Origin: Winogradskyella sp. MH6
GTDB lineage: Bacteria; Bacteroidota; Bacteroidia; Flavobacteriales; Flavobacteriaceae
Reading direction: 5' to 3'
DNA length: 64,000 bases
NCBI RefSeq assembly: GCF_022810765.1
Contig: NZ_CP094494.1
Span: 992,001 to 1,056,000, forward strand
Part shown: in pieces, positions 10,439 to 18,179 of the stretch
Layout: every line of letters begins with the position of its first letter
How positions within the stretch are numbered: position 1 is the first letter of the stretch
The notes under the pieces: model-generated
Database searches by the model: none
The model's input: the letters and a program-made list of their open reading frames with translations, nothing else
What the model was told of the DNA's origin: nothing
Translations under genes and position numbers: made by a program

Positions 10439-10504
10439 CAGTAAGCAGTATTCAGTATTCAGTCCTCAGTGCGACTGCAAACTGTAGACTGCAAACTGCA
10501 AACT
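10439..10504. repeat. Heptameric CAGT/ACTG array between atpD and atpC
   Basis: Five units of CAGTNNN (starts at 10439, 10446, 10453, 10460, 10467) are followed, in register, by four units of ACTGNNN (10474, 10481, 10488, 10495) and a final ACT. CAGT is the reverse complement of ACTG, so the two halves can fold into one long hairpin with paired tetramers every 7 nt. It fills almost the whole atpD-atpC spacer. I remember similar CAGT/ACTG-rich intergenic stretches in other flavobacterial genomes, but know of no assigned function. Confidence 0.85.
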
Positions 10505-10512
10505 AAAAAACT

Positions 10513-10803
10513 ATGTATTTAGAGATTGTATCACCAGAAGCCACTTTATTTAGCTCAGAGGTTGACTCTGTGGTAGTACCAGGTGTAAATGGTGAGTTTG
10601 AAATGTTATCTAACCACGCACCTATAGTTTCTATCTTAAGTGAAGGCACTATTAGAATCAACACGCACTCACAAAGTCTAACTTTTGATGAGTTGCATGG
10701 AGATGTTGTTCCTCATTCTAAAGATAATAAAGTGTTAACTGTAAAGATTAACTCTGGCACTATAGAAATGAAAGACAACAAGCTAATTATATTAGCTGAT
10801 TAA
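10513..10803 (+). CDS. atpC: F1Fo ATP synthase epsilon subunit, short form
   Basis: A 96-residue protein starting MYLEIVSPEATLFSSEVDSVVVPGVNGEFEML, the conserved N-terminal beta-sandwich of subunit epsilon, which links the central stalk to the c-ring. The usual 130-140-residue epsilon has a C-terminal pair of helices that inhibits ATP hydrolysis; here the protein stops after the beta domain, so that arm is absent. This is not a frameshift: a terminator follows directly. It is co-directional with atpD, 77 bp downstream, and separated from it by the heptamer array. Confidence 0.93.
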   Translation: MYLEIVSPEATLFSSEVDSVVVPGVNGEFEMLSNHAPIVSILSEGTIRINTHSQSLTFDELHGDVVPHSKDNKVLTVKINSGTIEMKDNKLIILAD

Positions 10804-10826
10804 AAAAATAATATTTTTTGAAATAT

Positions 10827-10858
10827 AAAAAGCGCTAAACTTTGGTTTAGCGCTTTTC
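10827..10858. terminator. Bidirectional terminator after atpC
   Basis: A 13-bp stem (10828-10840 with 10845-10857) and a TTTG loop carry an A-run on the left and T-run on the right. It serves atpC and the convergent oxidoreductase gene, which ends at 10861. Confidence 0.85.
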
Positions 10859-10860
10859 TT

Positions 10861-11835
10861 TTATAGCTTATCTAAAATACTATCCATTACCCAAGCTGTA
10901 TGCATTGCTGTTTTTCCTGTTGAAGGGTGTTGAAAATTTGACTGTAAATGTTTTGCCATATTTTCAACATGAAACTGCTGAATATTCTTAGGATTTTCAA
11001 TAACCATCTGTTCTATTTTCTCTTCAGTTATTAGTTCAATAGGATCGTCACTAAAAACCGAAAAAGATAATTCTCCTTCACTACCAATTACTCTCACTAT
11101 ATCTTCGCGTTTATAAGCTCCAAAACTCCACATTCCAGTCCCTAGAACTCCATTTTCATGTTCCCAAGACGCTGAAATAATATCCTTAGCAGTGTAAAGC
11201 TTTTGTTGGTTTGCAGAAATGCCTTTGGCCTGCTTTACGTTTCCAAATAAATATATAAATAAGTCTAAACCATGACTTGCTAAATCATCAAAATAACCAG
11301 CAGGTGCAATCTTAGCATCTGTTCTCCAATTGTAAATATCAGACTGATCTATATCACTTGGTGTTCGGCTTAAATACCAGCTAATATGTCTCACATTACC
11401 AATAGCATTTTCATCCAGAAGAGACTTCACCTTGTTAAATCGTGTTAATGATCTACGATAATAGGCTACAAATAATGGAATGTTATTTTTTTCAAAAGCA
11501 GTTTGTATCTCTAGGCATTCAACATAGCTAGGAGCCATTGGTTTTTCTATACAACATATTTTACCCGATTTAGCTACTTTTAAGGCATAATAATGATGCG
11601 TGTCTGGTGGTGTTGCAATATATACAGCATCAACTTCTGGGCTATTAATTAACAGATCTGCATCATTATAATATTGTGGCACATTATGGCGATTAGCATA
11701 ATCCTTTGCCAATTCTAAATTTCTTCGCATTACAGCAACTAGATCAAAACCTTTTGTTATTTGGTAGGCTGGTCCACTCTTCACCTCAGTGACATCTCCA
11801 CAGCCTATTATTCCCCATTTTAAGTTTTGCTTCAT
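10861..11835 (-). CDS. Gfo/Idh/MocA-family NAD(P)-dependent oxidoreductase
   Basis: A 324-residue cytoplasmic enzyme. The N-terminal Rossmann fold shows WGIIGCGDVTEVKSGPAYQ, the conserved lysine-proline motif is CIEKPMAPS, and the C-terminal half is the family's alpha/beta dimerisation and substrate domain. Members oxidise or reduce sugars, inositols and related polyols; the substrate cannot be read from the sequence. The gene follows umuD by 27 bp on the same strand and may be co-transcribed with umuC-umuD, though no functional link is evident. Confidence 0.88.
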   Translation of the reverse strand: MKQNLKWGIIGCGDVTEVKSGPAYQITKGFDLVAVMRRNLELAKDYANRHNVPQYYNDADLLINSPEVDAVYIATPPDTHHYYALKVAKSGKICCIEKPMAPSYVECLEIQTAFEKNNIPLFVAYYRRSLTRFNKVKSLLDENAIGNVRHISWYLSRTPSDIDQSDIYNWRTDAKIAPAGYFDDLASHGLDLFIYLFGNVKQAKGISANQQKLYTAKDIISASWEHENGVLGTGMWSFGAYKREDIVRVIGSEGELSFSVFSDDPIELITEEKIEQMVIENPKNIQQFHVENMAKHLQSNFQHPSTGKTAMHTAWVMDSILDKL

Positions 11836-11862
11836 TATATGGTTACCTTTAAATGCTTTAGA

Positions 11863-12306
11863 TTAATACAGTTTCTTAATCACATTAGTCACAATTCCCC
11901 AAATAACAAAATCATTGTTTTCGGTGATTTTTATGATAGGATAATCTGGATTTTCTGGCTGTAACCAAACTTCTCCTTTATCTACTCGCAATCGTTTTAC
12001 TGTAAATTCACCATCTAAAAAACAAACCGCAATTTTATTATTTTCTGGCTCTAGACTTCTATCTATAACCAACAGATCATTATCGTCTAAACCAGCTCCA
12101 ATCATAGACTGTCCGCTTACTCTAGCATAAAATGTGGCTTCCTTATTTTTTACTAATTCTTCATCTAAGGATAAACGTTGCTCCTTAAAATCATCTGCTG
12201 GTGATGGAAAACCTGCAGAAATTCCTGTGTCAAAGAAATTTACTCCAGCATCTTCTACTGGTTCTGGAATAAAGAAGGTTAAGTTTTGAGATTTGTTTGT
12301 TATCAT
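11863..12306 (-). CDS. umuD: UmuD-like S24 autoprotease, polymerase V accessory subunit
   Basis: A 147-residue LexA/UmuD-type protein. The self-cleavage site Ala31-Gly32 lies in GISAGFPSPADDF, and the Ser-Lys dyad is Ser67 (SGQSMIGAG) and Lys104 (FTVKRL). There is no DNA-binding domain, which separates it from LexA. After RecA-stimulated cleavage, UmuD' dimers form DNA polymerase V with UmuC for translesion synthesis. Its ATG overlaps the umuC stop codon (ATGA at 12303-12306), so translation is coupled. Here umuD follows umuC, the reverse of the common umuDC order. Confidence 0.93.
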   Translation of the reverse strand: MITNKSQNLTFFIPEPVEDAGVNFFDTGISAGFPSPADDFKEQRLSLDEELVKNKEATFYARVSGQSMIGAGLDDNDLLVIDRSLEPENNKIAVCFLDGEFTVKRLRVDKGEVWLQPENPDYPIIKITENNDFVIWGIVTNVIKKLY

Positions 12307-13559
12307 TTTACTACAATAATATCATTAATATTGGTTGTATATCTAGGTGAAAGGCGTTCTTGTCGCATCTTCCAGGTGCGTTCTAAATCCTGATTTCCTA
12401 TCTTAATTTTATCACTTTTATATTTTCTGTTTATTCTATCTATTGCAGACATTAAAGGTTTATGTTTTGGGTCTTCACTTTCAAACATATCTAGTTGATA
12501 ATTGTCTGTTGGCACTAAACCTGTAACTATAACTCCTGCCCTTTTATATTTAATTCCTTCTTTGAAAATAGTATCTACTGCCCTAACGGCTTGTTTGCTA
12601 ATAATTAAAGACGAATCTGTAGGATATGGGAAATTTATAATCGTGCTTGCTCTATGCTGTTCCAAATCTTTTTTATGCCTATTACTACTTATAGATACAA
12701 TGACCATATGGCAACTAGAACCTTGCCGTCTCAACTTTTCGGCACAACTTGTTGCAAAAGTAGAAATACGCTCTTTTATATAGTTAATATCATCATAAGT
12801 GTAGTCAAAACTTCGTGTGGTAGCAATAGCGCGCTTACGCGTTGGCTCGTCTAATTCTATTTTAGAAATACCCTCTAAATCTTTTTTAAGCTTCCACTCT
12901 GTAATAGAAAACGTTCGTCGCACCCATTCGTCATCTAGCTGTGTGAAGTCGTAAGCTGTTTTACAACCTTTAGCTTGTAAACGATTTTTTAGTTGTCTAC
13001 CTATTCCCCAAACATCTTCTAATTTTATCCATTTTAAGGCTTTAATTCTCGAGTTTTCAGAATCTATAATATAGACTCCTTTGGTTTCTTTAGGAAACTT
13101 TCTTGCGATTTTATTAGCCACTTTACTTAATGCTTTTGTTGGTGCAATACCAACGCAGGTTGGAATTCCTGTCCATTTTAAAATACGTTGTCGGATCTGA
13201 ATACCATAATCACCAAAATCACAATCCTTAAAACCTTTGAACTGTAAAAATGCTTCATCTATACTATACACCTCAACATCTGGTGTAAATTGCTCTAATA
13301 TCTTCATTACACGACTACTCATGTCTCCATATAAAGGATAGTTAGATGATAGTACTGCAATATTATTGGCTTTACAAAAGCCTTCCCACTTAAAAATTGG
13401 TGCGCCAAAAGGTAAGTTTATTGCTTTAGCTTCATCACTCATAGAAATAACACAACCATCATTATTACTAAGAATAGCAACAGGTTTTCCTTCTAAATTA
13501 GGATTAAAAACCCTTTCGCAAGAAGCATAAAAGTTATTACAATCTACAAGTGCGTACAT
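12303..13559 (-). CDS. umuC: Y-family DNA polymerase V catalytic subunit UmuC
   Basis: I place the start at the ATG at 13559 (MYALVDCNNFYASCERVF), giving 418 residues; a longer in-frame opening to 13664 adds a non-conserved stretch that overlaps the divergent promoter and gene. The Y-family palm motif VYSIDEAF, the N-terminal catalytic aspartate (LVDCNNFYASCE) and the little-finger domain are present. Near the C-terminus QLDMF resembles a beta-clamp-binding peptide. It copies past DNA lesions with UmuD'. It overlaps umuD by 4 bp. Upstream on its strand is a near-consensus -7 element, TATCTTTA. Confidence 0.94.
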   Translation of the reverse strand: MYALVDCNNFYASCERVFNPNLEGKPVAILSNNDGCVISMSDEAKAINLPFGAPIFKWEGFCKANNIAVLSSNYPLYGDMSSRVMKILEQFTPDVEVYSIDEAFLQFKGFKDCDFGDYGIQIRQRILKWTGIPTCVGIAPTKALSKVANKIARKFPKETKGVYIIDSENSRIKALKWIKLEDVWGIGRQLKNRLQAKGCKTAYDFTQLDDEWVRRTFSITEWKLKKDLEGISKIELDEPTRKRAIATTRSFDYTYDDINYIKERISTFATSCAEKLRRQGSSCHMVIVSISSNRHKKDLEQHRASTIINFPYPTDSSLIISKQAVRAVDTIFKEGIKYKRAGVIVTGLVPTDNYQLDMFESEDPKHKPLMSAIDRINRKYKSDKIKIGNQDLERTWKMRQERLSPRYTTNINDIIVVK

Positions 13560-13603
13560 AGATGTAAAGATAAATAAAGTTAGACTAAATAGTATCGTCT
13601 TAC

Positions 13604-13611
13604 TATATTTG
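13604..13611 (+). promoter_or_regulatory. -7 element immediately before the 13617 gene
   Basis: TATATTTG is an exact TAnnTTTG match ending six bases before the ATG at 13617. Transcription would start at or next to the ATG, so the message may be leaderless. The 57-bp gap to divergent umuC holds both promoters. Confidence 0.6.
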
Positions 13612-13616
13612 GATAT

Positions 13617-14156
13617 ATGAAACATAGCATCATAATTTCCGAAAGCGACAGACCTATATGGCAAATCCCTATTGCAGCATTTCTATTCACAGCAGCATTA
13701 GGCTTTTTTATTAAGGTCATTTATGAGGCGCAGTTAACCAATGTAAATACCAGTTATGTAATTAATAATCTTAAAGCAGCTATTTTACTAATAATACTAG
13801 GCATTAGTTTTTGTTCTAAAAAAAGAATACATATAGATATTGTAAATTCTAGATTTAGACCTACTATTGAAGTTGGCCCAATTAAAATTGGTAAATGGAA
13901 TACTATTCAAGATTACGAATATGTTTCTATATTTCATCAGCCACTTAGCAATGGTAGTTACATATTTGAAGTTAATCTTTGGTACGACAGTAACAAGCAC
14001 TTTAAATTATATGAAGAATATGATTATAAGGAAGCTTTTTTAATAGCTTATGACCTGTCTGAAGAATTAGATATAGACTTGCTAGACGCAACTGTTCCTA
14101 ATGATTATAAATGGAAAGATAAAGAGGAATGGAAAGATAAAATCAATTCCGTATGA
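13617..14156 (+). CDS. Hypothetical two-span membrane protein
   Basis: A 179-residue protein with two hydrophobic segments near the N-terminus (about 16-34 and 52-66), then a soluble domain beginning KKRIHIDIVNSRFRPTIEVGPIKIGKW. The alternating strands and the conserved IGKWNTIQDYEYVSIF pattern suggest a PH-like membrane-associated beta domain, but I do not recognise a named family. Its stop overlaps the start of the DUF2007-type gene by 4 bp (ATGA at 14153-14156), so the two are coupled. It diverges from umuC. Function unknown. Confidence 0.75.
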   Translation: MKHSIIISESDRPIWQIPIAAFLFTAALGFFIKVIYEAQLTNVNTSYVINNLKAAILLIILGISFCSKKRIHIDIVNSRFRPTIEVGPIKIGKWNTIQDYEYVSIFHQPLSNGSYIFEVNLWYDSNKHFKLYEEYDYKEAFLIAYDLSEELDIDLLDATVPNDYKWKDKEEWKDKINSV

Positions 14157-14572
14157 AAGAAACGTTTGTTACCATCGCAAGATTCACCTACTCTAGTGAA
14201 GCACAAATCATAAAAGGTCGTCTCGAAGCTGAAGGCATTAAAGTATTTCTAAAAGATAGCATCACCATAGATACCGATCCTTTAGTTAGCAACGCCATTG
14301 GTGGTGTAAAATTGAATGTTTTAGCCGAAGATGAAAGCGAAGCGAAAGCAGTTTTAAATTCTATTTCGGCTTATACTTTAGATGATAATGGCAATGCTGT
14401 TGCCTGTTCTAATTGTGGCAGCAATAACATTAGCCTCTACTCTACTATTAATAGTTTTAAATCCTTAGTTCATTTTATAATAGGTTTTGTTTTTGGCTCA
14501 CTTCCGCTAAGCGCGCGTTACGAGTATAAATGCGATAATTGCAACACTATTGTTAACTTTAAAAAGCAATAA
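14153..14572 (+). CDS. DUF2007-type protein with C-terminal zinc ribbon
   Basis: A 139-residue protein. Residues 1-75 (TIARFTYSSEAQIIKGRLEAEGIKVFLKD ... GVKLNVLAEDESEAKAVL) match the DUF2007 'putative signal-transducing protein' domain, a small PII-like alpha/beta fold. The C-terminal part has CSNCGSNN and later CDNCNT, a four-cysteine zinc ribbon, flanking a short hydrophobic stretch (SLVHFIIGFVFGSLPLSA). It overlaps the preceding membrane-protein gene by 4 bp, and its last 14 bp overlap the convergent MocR gene. Function unknown beyond the domain names. Confidence 0.8.
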   Translation: MKETFVTIARFTYSSEAQIIKGRLEAEGIKVFLKDSITIDTDPLVSNAIGGVKLNVLAEDESEAKAVLNSISAYTLDDNGNAVACSNCGSNNISLYSTINSFKSLVHFIIGFVFGSLPLSARYEYKCDNCNTIVNFKKQ

Positions 14573-16055
14573 TCCTATCATAGGCTTGTTTTAACCTAGA
14601 CACTACAATCTCAATTTCATCTTCATCTAAATGCCCAAAACCAAACCGAATAGCACAGGTATCTTTATCTTGATATAAAATCGTTTTTGGTAAAAACACA
14701 TCTAATGCTTCCGCTTCATTTGCCAATTGCACTAGAGAAATCTGTTTTATAAATTTCAACCAAATTGCTAAACCTCCTGAAGGTTTTTCAAACTGAATAA
14801 CATCTTCAAATTGTTGTTTTAGAGTTTCACACAAAACATCTCTTCGCTTTTTGTAGGTTACGATATTCTTCTTTAACAGTCTGTAAATTTCGCCTTCGTC
14901 AATTAATTCAGACAACATTTGCTCTTGTATAATATCGCCTTGCTCATCTAAAAGCGTCAAATAATTATGAGCCTCTACAATGAGGTTTTCAGGCGCTACA
15001 ACAAATCCGGATTGAAAACTTGGAAAAAATGACTGTCCAATTTTACCCAAATAAATCACCATACCATTAGTATCTGCCGTTGCCATTGGCAACATGGCCG
15101 AACCATCGTACTGAAAATCATAATCGTAATCGTCTTCAATTATTGCAAACCCATAATCCTTAGCCAATTCCAATAATTGAATACGTCGTTTTGCACTTAA
15201 GGTTTTTGTAGTTGGATAATGCCTGTGTGCACTTACATAAACACATCGAATTCGATTTTTTACAAAATGTTGTCTTATATAATCTACATCGAGACCATCG
15301 TCATCCACAGGAATTGCCCTAATCGTAGATCCAGCTTCTTGAAAAATAGTGTTAGAAGCATAATGACTCAGCTGACCAACCAAAACCAAATCGTCTTGCT
15401 TTATCAGCAATTGCGATACAATATAAAGACTCATTTCAGAACTACGTGTATTCAAAAGATTGTTGGGCTTTATATGAAATCCTCGTGTGGCATTGAGATA
15501 ATTACACAATTGCGTTTTAAATACTGAAGTTGATGACGTTGTAGTTCTGTTCCATTTTTGAATGAGTGGTTTACGCTTCATAGCTGCGCTATACCATCGC
15601 GAAAATTGATGCGTTGGATGCAAACGTAAATCTGGCTTGCCATCATTAATAATGTATTTGGCTTGTGTTTGCTGAAGATTAGTCGCCAAATGAAACGACT
15701 GCTGAAACGGAAAACCAGCTTCCTTAGGATAATGATACGCCTGATGCACTTGCTGTGCAGAGGCTTTAATTTTTGCTGTAGCTTGTTCTGGCAATAAAAC
15801 AAAAGTGCCTTTATTCGCAATGATTTCTACCCAACCTTGAGACGCCAACTCATCATAGATTGCAACGGCTGTGTTTCTATGTATTTTTAAAAGTTGACTT
15901 AAAGTTCTTGTACCTGGCAACTTTGTTCCTTTAGATAAATATCCACGTTGAATGGCATTAATAACTTGCTGTGCTACTTGCACATAGACTGGTTGCACGA
16001 TAGTTTTATCGTAAGTTATGAGTTGTTTTAAAATGGTATCAACCGGACTATTCAT
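14559..16055 (-). CDS. MocR/PdxR-type transcriptional regulator (GntR wHTH + aminotransferase domain)
   Basis: A 498-residue regulator. Residues about 18-88 are a GntR winged helix (PVYVQVAQQVINAIQRGYLSKGTKLPGTRTLS), and about 130-490 a fold-type-I aminotransferase domain with EDDYDYDF (307-314) and the PLP lysine Lys338 (YLGKIGQSF). MocR proteins sense PLP or amino acids through this domain; the PdxR branch controls vitamin B6 synthesis genes. The gene diverges from a TonB receptor, and the 70-bp gap holds boxes resembling the PdxR recognition site, suggesting autoregulation and control of the receptor. No pdx genes are adjacent, so the PdxR assignment rests on fold and boxes. Confidence 0.87.
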   Translation of the reverse strand: MNSPVDTILKQLITYDKTIVQPVYVQVAQQVINAIQRGYLSKGTKLPGTRTLSQLLKIHRNTAVAIYDELASQGWVEIIANKGTFVLLPEQATAKIKASAQQVHQAYHYPKEAGFPFQQSFHLATNLQQTQAKYIINDGKPDLRLHPTHQFSRWYSAAMKRKPLIQKWNRTTTSSTSVFKTQLCNYLNATRGFHIKPNNLLNTRSSEMSLYIVSQLLIKQDDLVLVGQLSHYASNTIFQEAGSTIRAIPVDDDGLDVDYIRQHFVKNRIRCVYVSAHRHYPTTKTLSAKRRIQLLELAKDYGFAIIEDDYDYDFQYDGSAMLPMATADTNGMVIYLGKIGQSFFPSFQSGFVVAPENLIVEAHNYLTLLDEQGDIIQEQMLSELIDEGEIYRLLKKNIVTYKKRRDVLCETLKQQFEDVIQFEKPSGGLAIWLKFIKQISLVQLANEAEALDVFLPKTILYQDKDTCAIRFGFGHLDEDEIEIVVSRLKQAYDRIIAF

Positions 16056-16087
16056 TCTTTTAAAAGTGGACTATTTTAATCGTCCGG
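16043..16087. promoter_or_regulatory. Putative MocR/PdxR operator, three GGAC boxes
   Basis: Two direct boxes CCGGACTATT (16043-16052) and GTGGACTATT (16066-16075), 23 bp apart, and one inverted box AATCGTCCGG (16078-16087). The middle box in context reads AAAGTGGACTA, which fits the PdxR site AAAGTGGW-CTA as I remember it from Corynebacterium. The first box touches the mocR start codon; the others lie just upstream of the receptor promoter. Confidence 0.6.
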
Positions 16088-16095
16088 AAAGTTAC

Positions 16096-16103
16096 GACTT
16101 TTG
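16096..16103 (+). promoter_or_regulatory. Putative -7 element for the TonB receptor gene
   Basis: GACTTTTG matches TAnnTTTG at five of six defined positions and lies 23 bp before the receptor ATG at 16126. The operator boxes overlap the expected -33 region. Confidence 0.45.
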
Positions 16104-16125
16104 CACTTTCAATTTAAAACGAGAT

Positions 16126-17943
16126 ATGAGAAAAGAGATTATCGCTTTTGCTTTACTAATTATGGTCGTTTTTCAGCTTAACGCTCAGGAAATTACACAA
16201 CAATTAGATTCTGTTACTTTAACTGGTACACGTATCGATTTACCTTTTAAAGAAAACTCAAGAACGATAAACATAATCACATCAGATGCTATTAAAAAAA
16301 GTGCAGCTGTAAATCTTGTAGATTTATTGCAGCAAGTAGCTGGTGTAGATATTCGCAGACGTGGTACTGGTGGCAGCCAAGCTGATCTTTACATAAGAGG
16401 TGGTGGATTTGACCAAACACTTCTACTAATAGATGGTATAAAAATGGACGATGCACAAACAGGTCACCACACCATGAATGCTGCTTTACCAATAGAAGTT
16501 ATTGAACGTATAGAAATTATCAAAGGACCTGCAGCCAGAGTTTTTGGTCAGAATGCCTTTAACGGAGCTATAAATATTGTGACGAAGAAGAACCTTAAAA
16601 ATTCAACATCTGCAACTATTGAAACTGGATCTTTTGGACAACTTAACGGTAATGTTACTGCTGGAATAGATTTAGAAAACTCGTCGCATATTGTTCATGT
16701 TGGCAGAATGACTTCTGAAGGTTATCGAATTAATACCGATTACGACAATGCCAATTACTACCTAAAAAGTACCTTTAATAAAAATGCACAAGCTATTGAA
16801 ATGACTGCTACTTTTCTTGAGCGTAAGTTTGGTGCACAGAACTTCTACACAACCAATCCTACGTTTAACGAGTACGAAGAAACTCAAAATAGCTTAATTG
16901 CATTTGGTACAACGTTTAGAACATCAACATTAAAAATTCAGCCAAGAGTTTACTGGAAACGTAATCAAGATATCTTTTTACTGAGAAGAGACGATCCAAG
17001 TTTTTATAGAAACCTACATATTTCTGATAAAATTGGAGCGGAAACAAACGCCTCTTACACTTCAGAACTAGGTGTTACCGGTTTTGGTATAGATCTCTCA
17101 AAAATTTATCTAAGAAGTAACAACTTAGGAGACCGTAACCGTTTTATGGCTAACGCTTTCTTAGAACATCGCTTTAGTTTATTAGATAACAAACTAGACA
17201 TTACACCTGGTGTTGCTTTAACGTATTTTTCAGATTTCAAATTTCATGCGTTTCCTGGTTTAGATGTAGGTTATGATATTACAAACAACTTCAAAGTTTA
17301 TGGAAACATCGGTTACACCTACCGAGTACCTACCTACACAGATTTATACTATAACGACCCTGTAACCAGTGGCAATGAAGATCTAGAGCCAGAAGAAGCG
17401 TTTGCACAAGAGCTTGGTTTTAAATACGTTTCACCAAAACTTACAGCAAGTATAGCTATATTTAACAGAGATGCGGATAACCTTATCGATTATGTAAGAA
17501 CATCTGTAACCGAGGATGTATTTACTGCAGAAAACATTACCGAAGTTAACACCAAAGGTTTAGAGTTTGATGCTACATACAACTTTAATATTAGCAACTA
17601 TAAACAAACCTTAGCGTTTGGGTACTCGTACTTAGATGATAATATTTCGGATAAAAATGAAGAATTATCACGCTATTCACTTAATACGTTGAAGCACCAA
17701 TATATTACACGATTAAGTACACAGTTGTTTAAAAATGTTAGTCAAAACATTATTTACAAATATGCCGAACGTACAACAGGACAAACCTATAATGTTTGGG
17801 ATGCCTCAATTGCTTTCCGATTTAATCAAGCGGAATTTACAGTAACAGCGAGCAACATTTTTGATGCTGACTATATTGAATCTGGCTTTACTCCAATGCC
17901 ACCAAGTAACGTGTTATTTGGTTTACGATATACGTTTAAATAG
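16126..17943 (+). CDS. TonB-dependent receptor, BtuB/CirA-like, next to MocR regulator
   Basis: I choose the ATG at 16126 because it begins a clean signal peptide (MRKEIIAFALLIMVVFQLNAQE); upstream in-frame codons overlap the operator and mocR start. The 605-residue product lacks a CarboxypepD domain. The plug has VDLLQQVAGVDIRRRGTGG, DLYIRGGGFDQTLLLIDGIKM and IEIIKGPAARVFGQNAFNGAINIVT; the barrel ends with a C-terminal aromatic-rich strand (NVLFGLRYTFK). Size and plug type resemble vitamin B12 or siderophore receptors. Divergence from a MocR/PdxR-type regulator with boxes between them suggests a vitamin-B6-related or amino-acid-related ligand; this is inference. Confidence 0.88.
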   Translation: MRKEIIAFALLIMVVFQLNAQEITQQLDSVTLTGTRIDLPFKENSRTINIITSDAIKKSAAVNLVDLLQQVAGVDIRRRGTGGSQADLYIRGGGFDQTLLLIDGIKMDDAQTGHHTMNAALPIEVIERIEIIKGPAARVFGQNAFNGAINIVTKKNLKNSTSATIETGSFGQLNGNVTAGIDLENSSHIVHVGRMTSEGYRINTDYDNANYYLKSTFNKNAQAIEMTATFLERKFGAQNFYTTNPTFNEYEETQNSLIAFGTTFRTSTLKIQPRVYWKRNQDIFLLRRDDPSFYRNLHISDKIGAETNASYTSELGVTGFGIDLSKIYLRSNNLGDRNRFMANAFLEHRFSLLDNKLDITPGVALTYFSDFKFHAFPGLDVGYDITNNFKVYGNIGYTYRVPTYTDLYYNDPVTSGNEDLEPEEAFAQELGFKYVSPKLTASIAIFNRDADNLIDYVRTSVTEDVFTAENITEVNTKGLEFDATYNFNISNYKQTLAFGYSYLDDNISDKNEELSRYSLNTLKHQYITRLSTQLFKNVSQNIIYKYAERTTGQTYNVWDASIAFRFNQAEFTVTASNIFDADYIESGFTPMPPSNVLFGLRYTFK

Positions 17944-17968
17944 ATAGAAAACAACATATCACACTATA

Positions 17969-17997
17969 AATCCTGTCCTAACCGGCAGGATTTTTTT
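17969..17997 (+). terminator. Terminator after the TonB receptor gene
   Basis: AATCCTG (17969-17975) pairs with CAGGATT (17986-17992) and is followed by a run of T. It separates the receptor from the PspA cluster. Confidence 0.75.
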
Positions 17998-18046
17998 GTT
18001 GCTTTTGTAACAAAATTCAAATAAGTGCTACATATTATATGTAAGC

Positions 18047-18073
18047 TTATCGCTACATCCGGAATAGCGATAA
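18047..18073. promoter_or_regulatory. Hairpin upstream of pspA
   Basis: TTATCGCTA (18047-18055) and TAGCGATAA (18065-18073) form a perfect 9-bp stem with a 9-nt loop, about 105 bp before pspA. There is no T-run on the plus strand, so it is not an intrinsic terminator; an operator or leader structure is possible. Confidence 0.4.
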
Positions 18074-18179
18074 AATTCAACCATCACATTCTTATCAAGG
18101 CTTTAATCCTTTAAAAATGTATCCTTTAGTTTAGAATTTATTGTAAGGTATTTCAATTAAAAGTACTAGATTTAACGCT

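Noticed and set aside
10439..10504. CRISPR-like array in the atpD-atpC gap
   Set aside because: Units are 7 nt with only a tetramer conserved and no spacers of CRISPR size; no cas genes are present.
13560..13664. Longer N-terminus of UmuC
   Set aside because: The added 35 residues are hydrophobic and unlike UmuC, and the stretch overlaps the divergent promoter and the first codons of the 13617 gene.
16018..16125. Longer N-terminus of the BtuB/CirA-like receptor
   Set aside because: It would cross the operator boxes and the mocR start; the signal peptide begins cleanly at 16126.
18047..18073. Intrinsic terminator
   Set aside because: The stem lacks a T-run on either useful side, and the true terminator of the upstream gene lies at 17969-17997.
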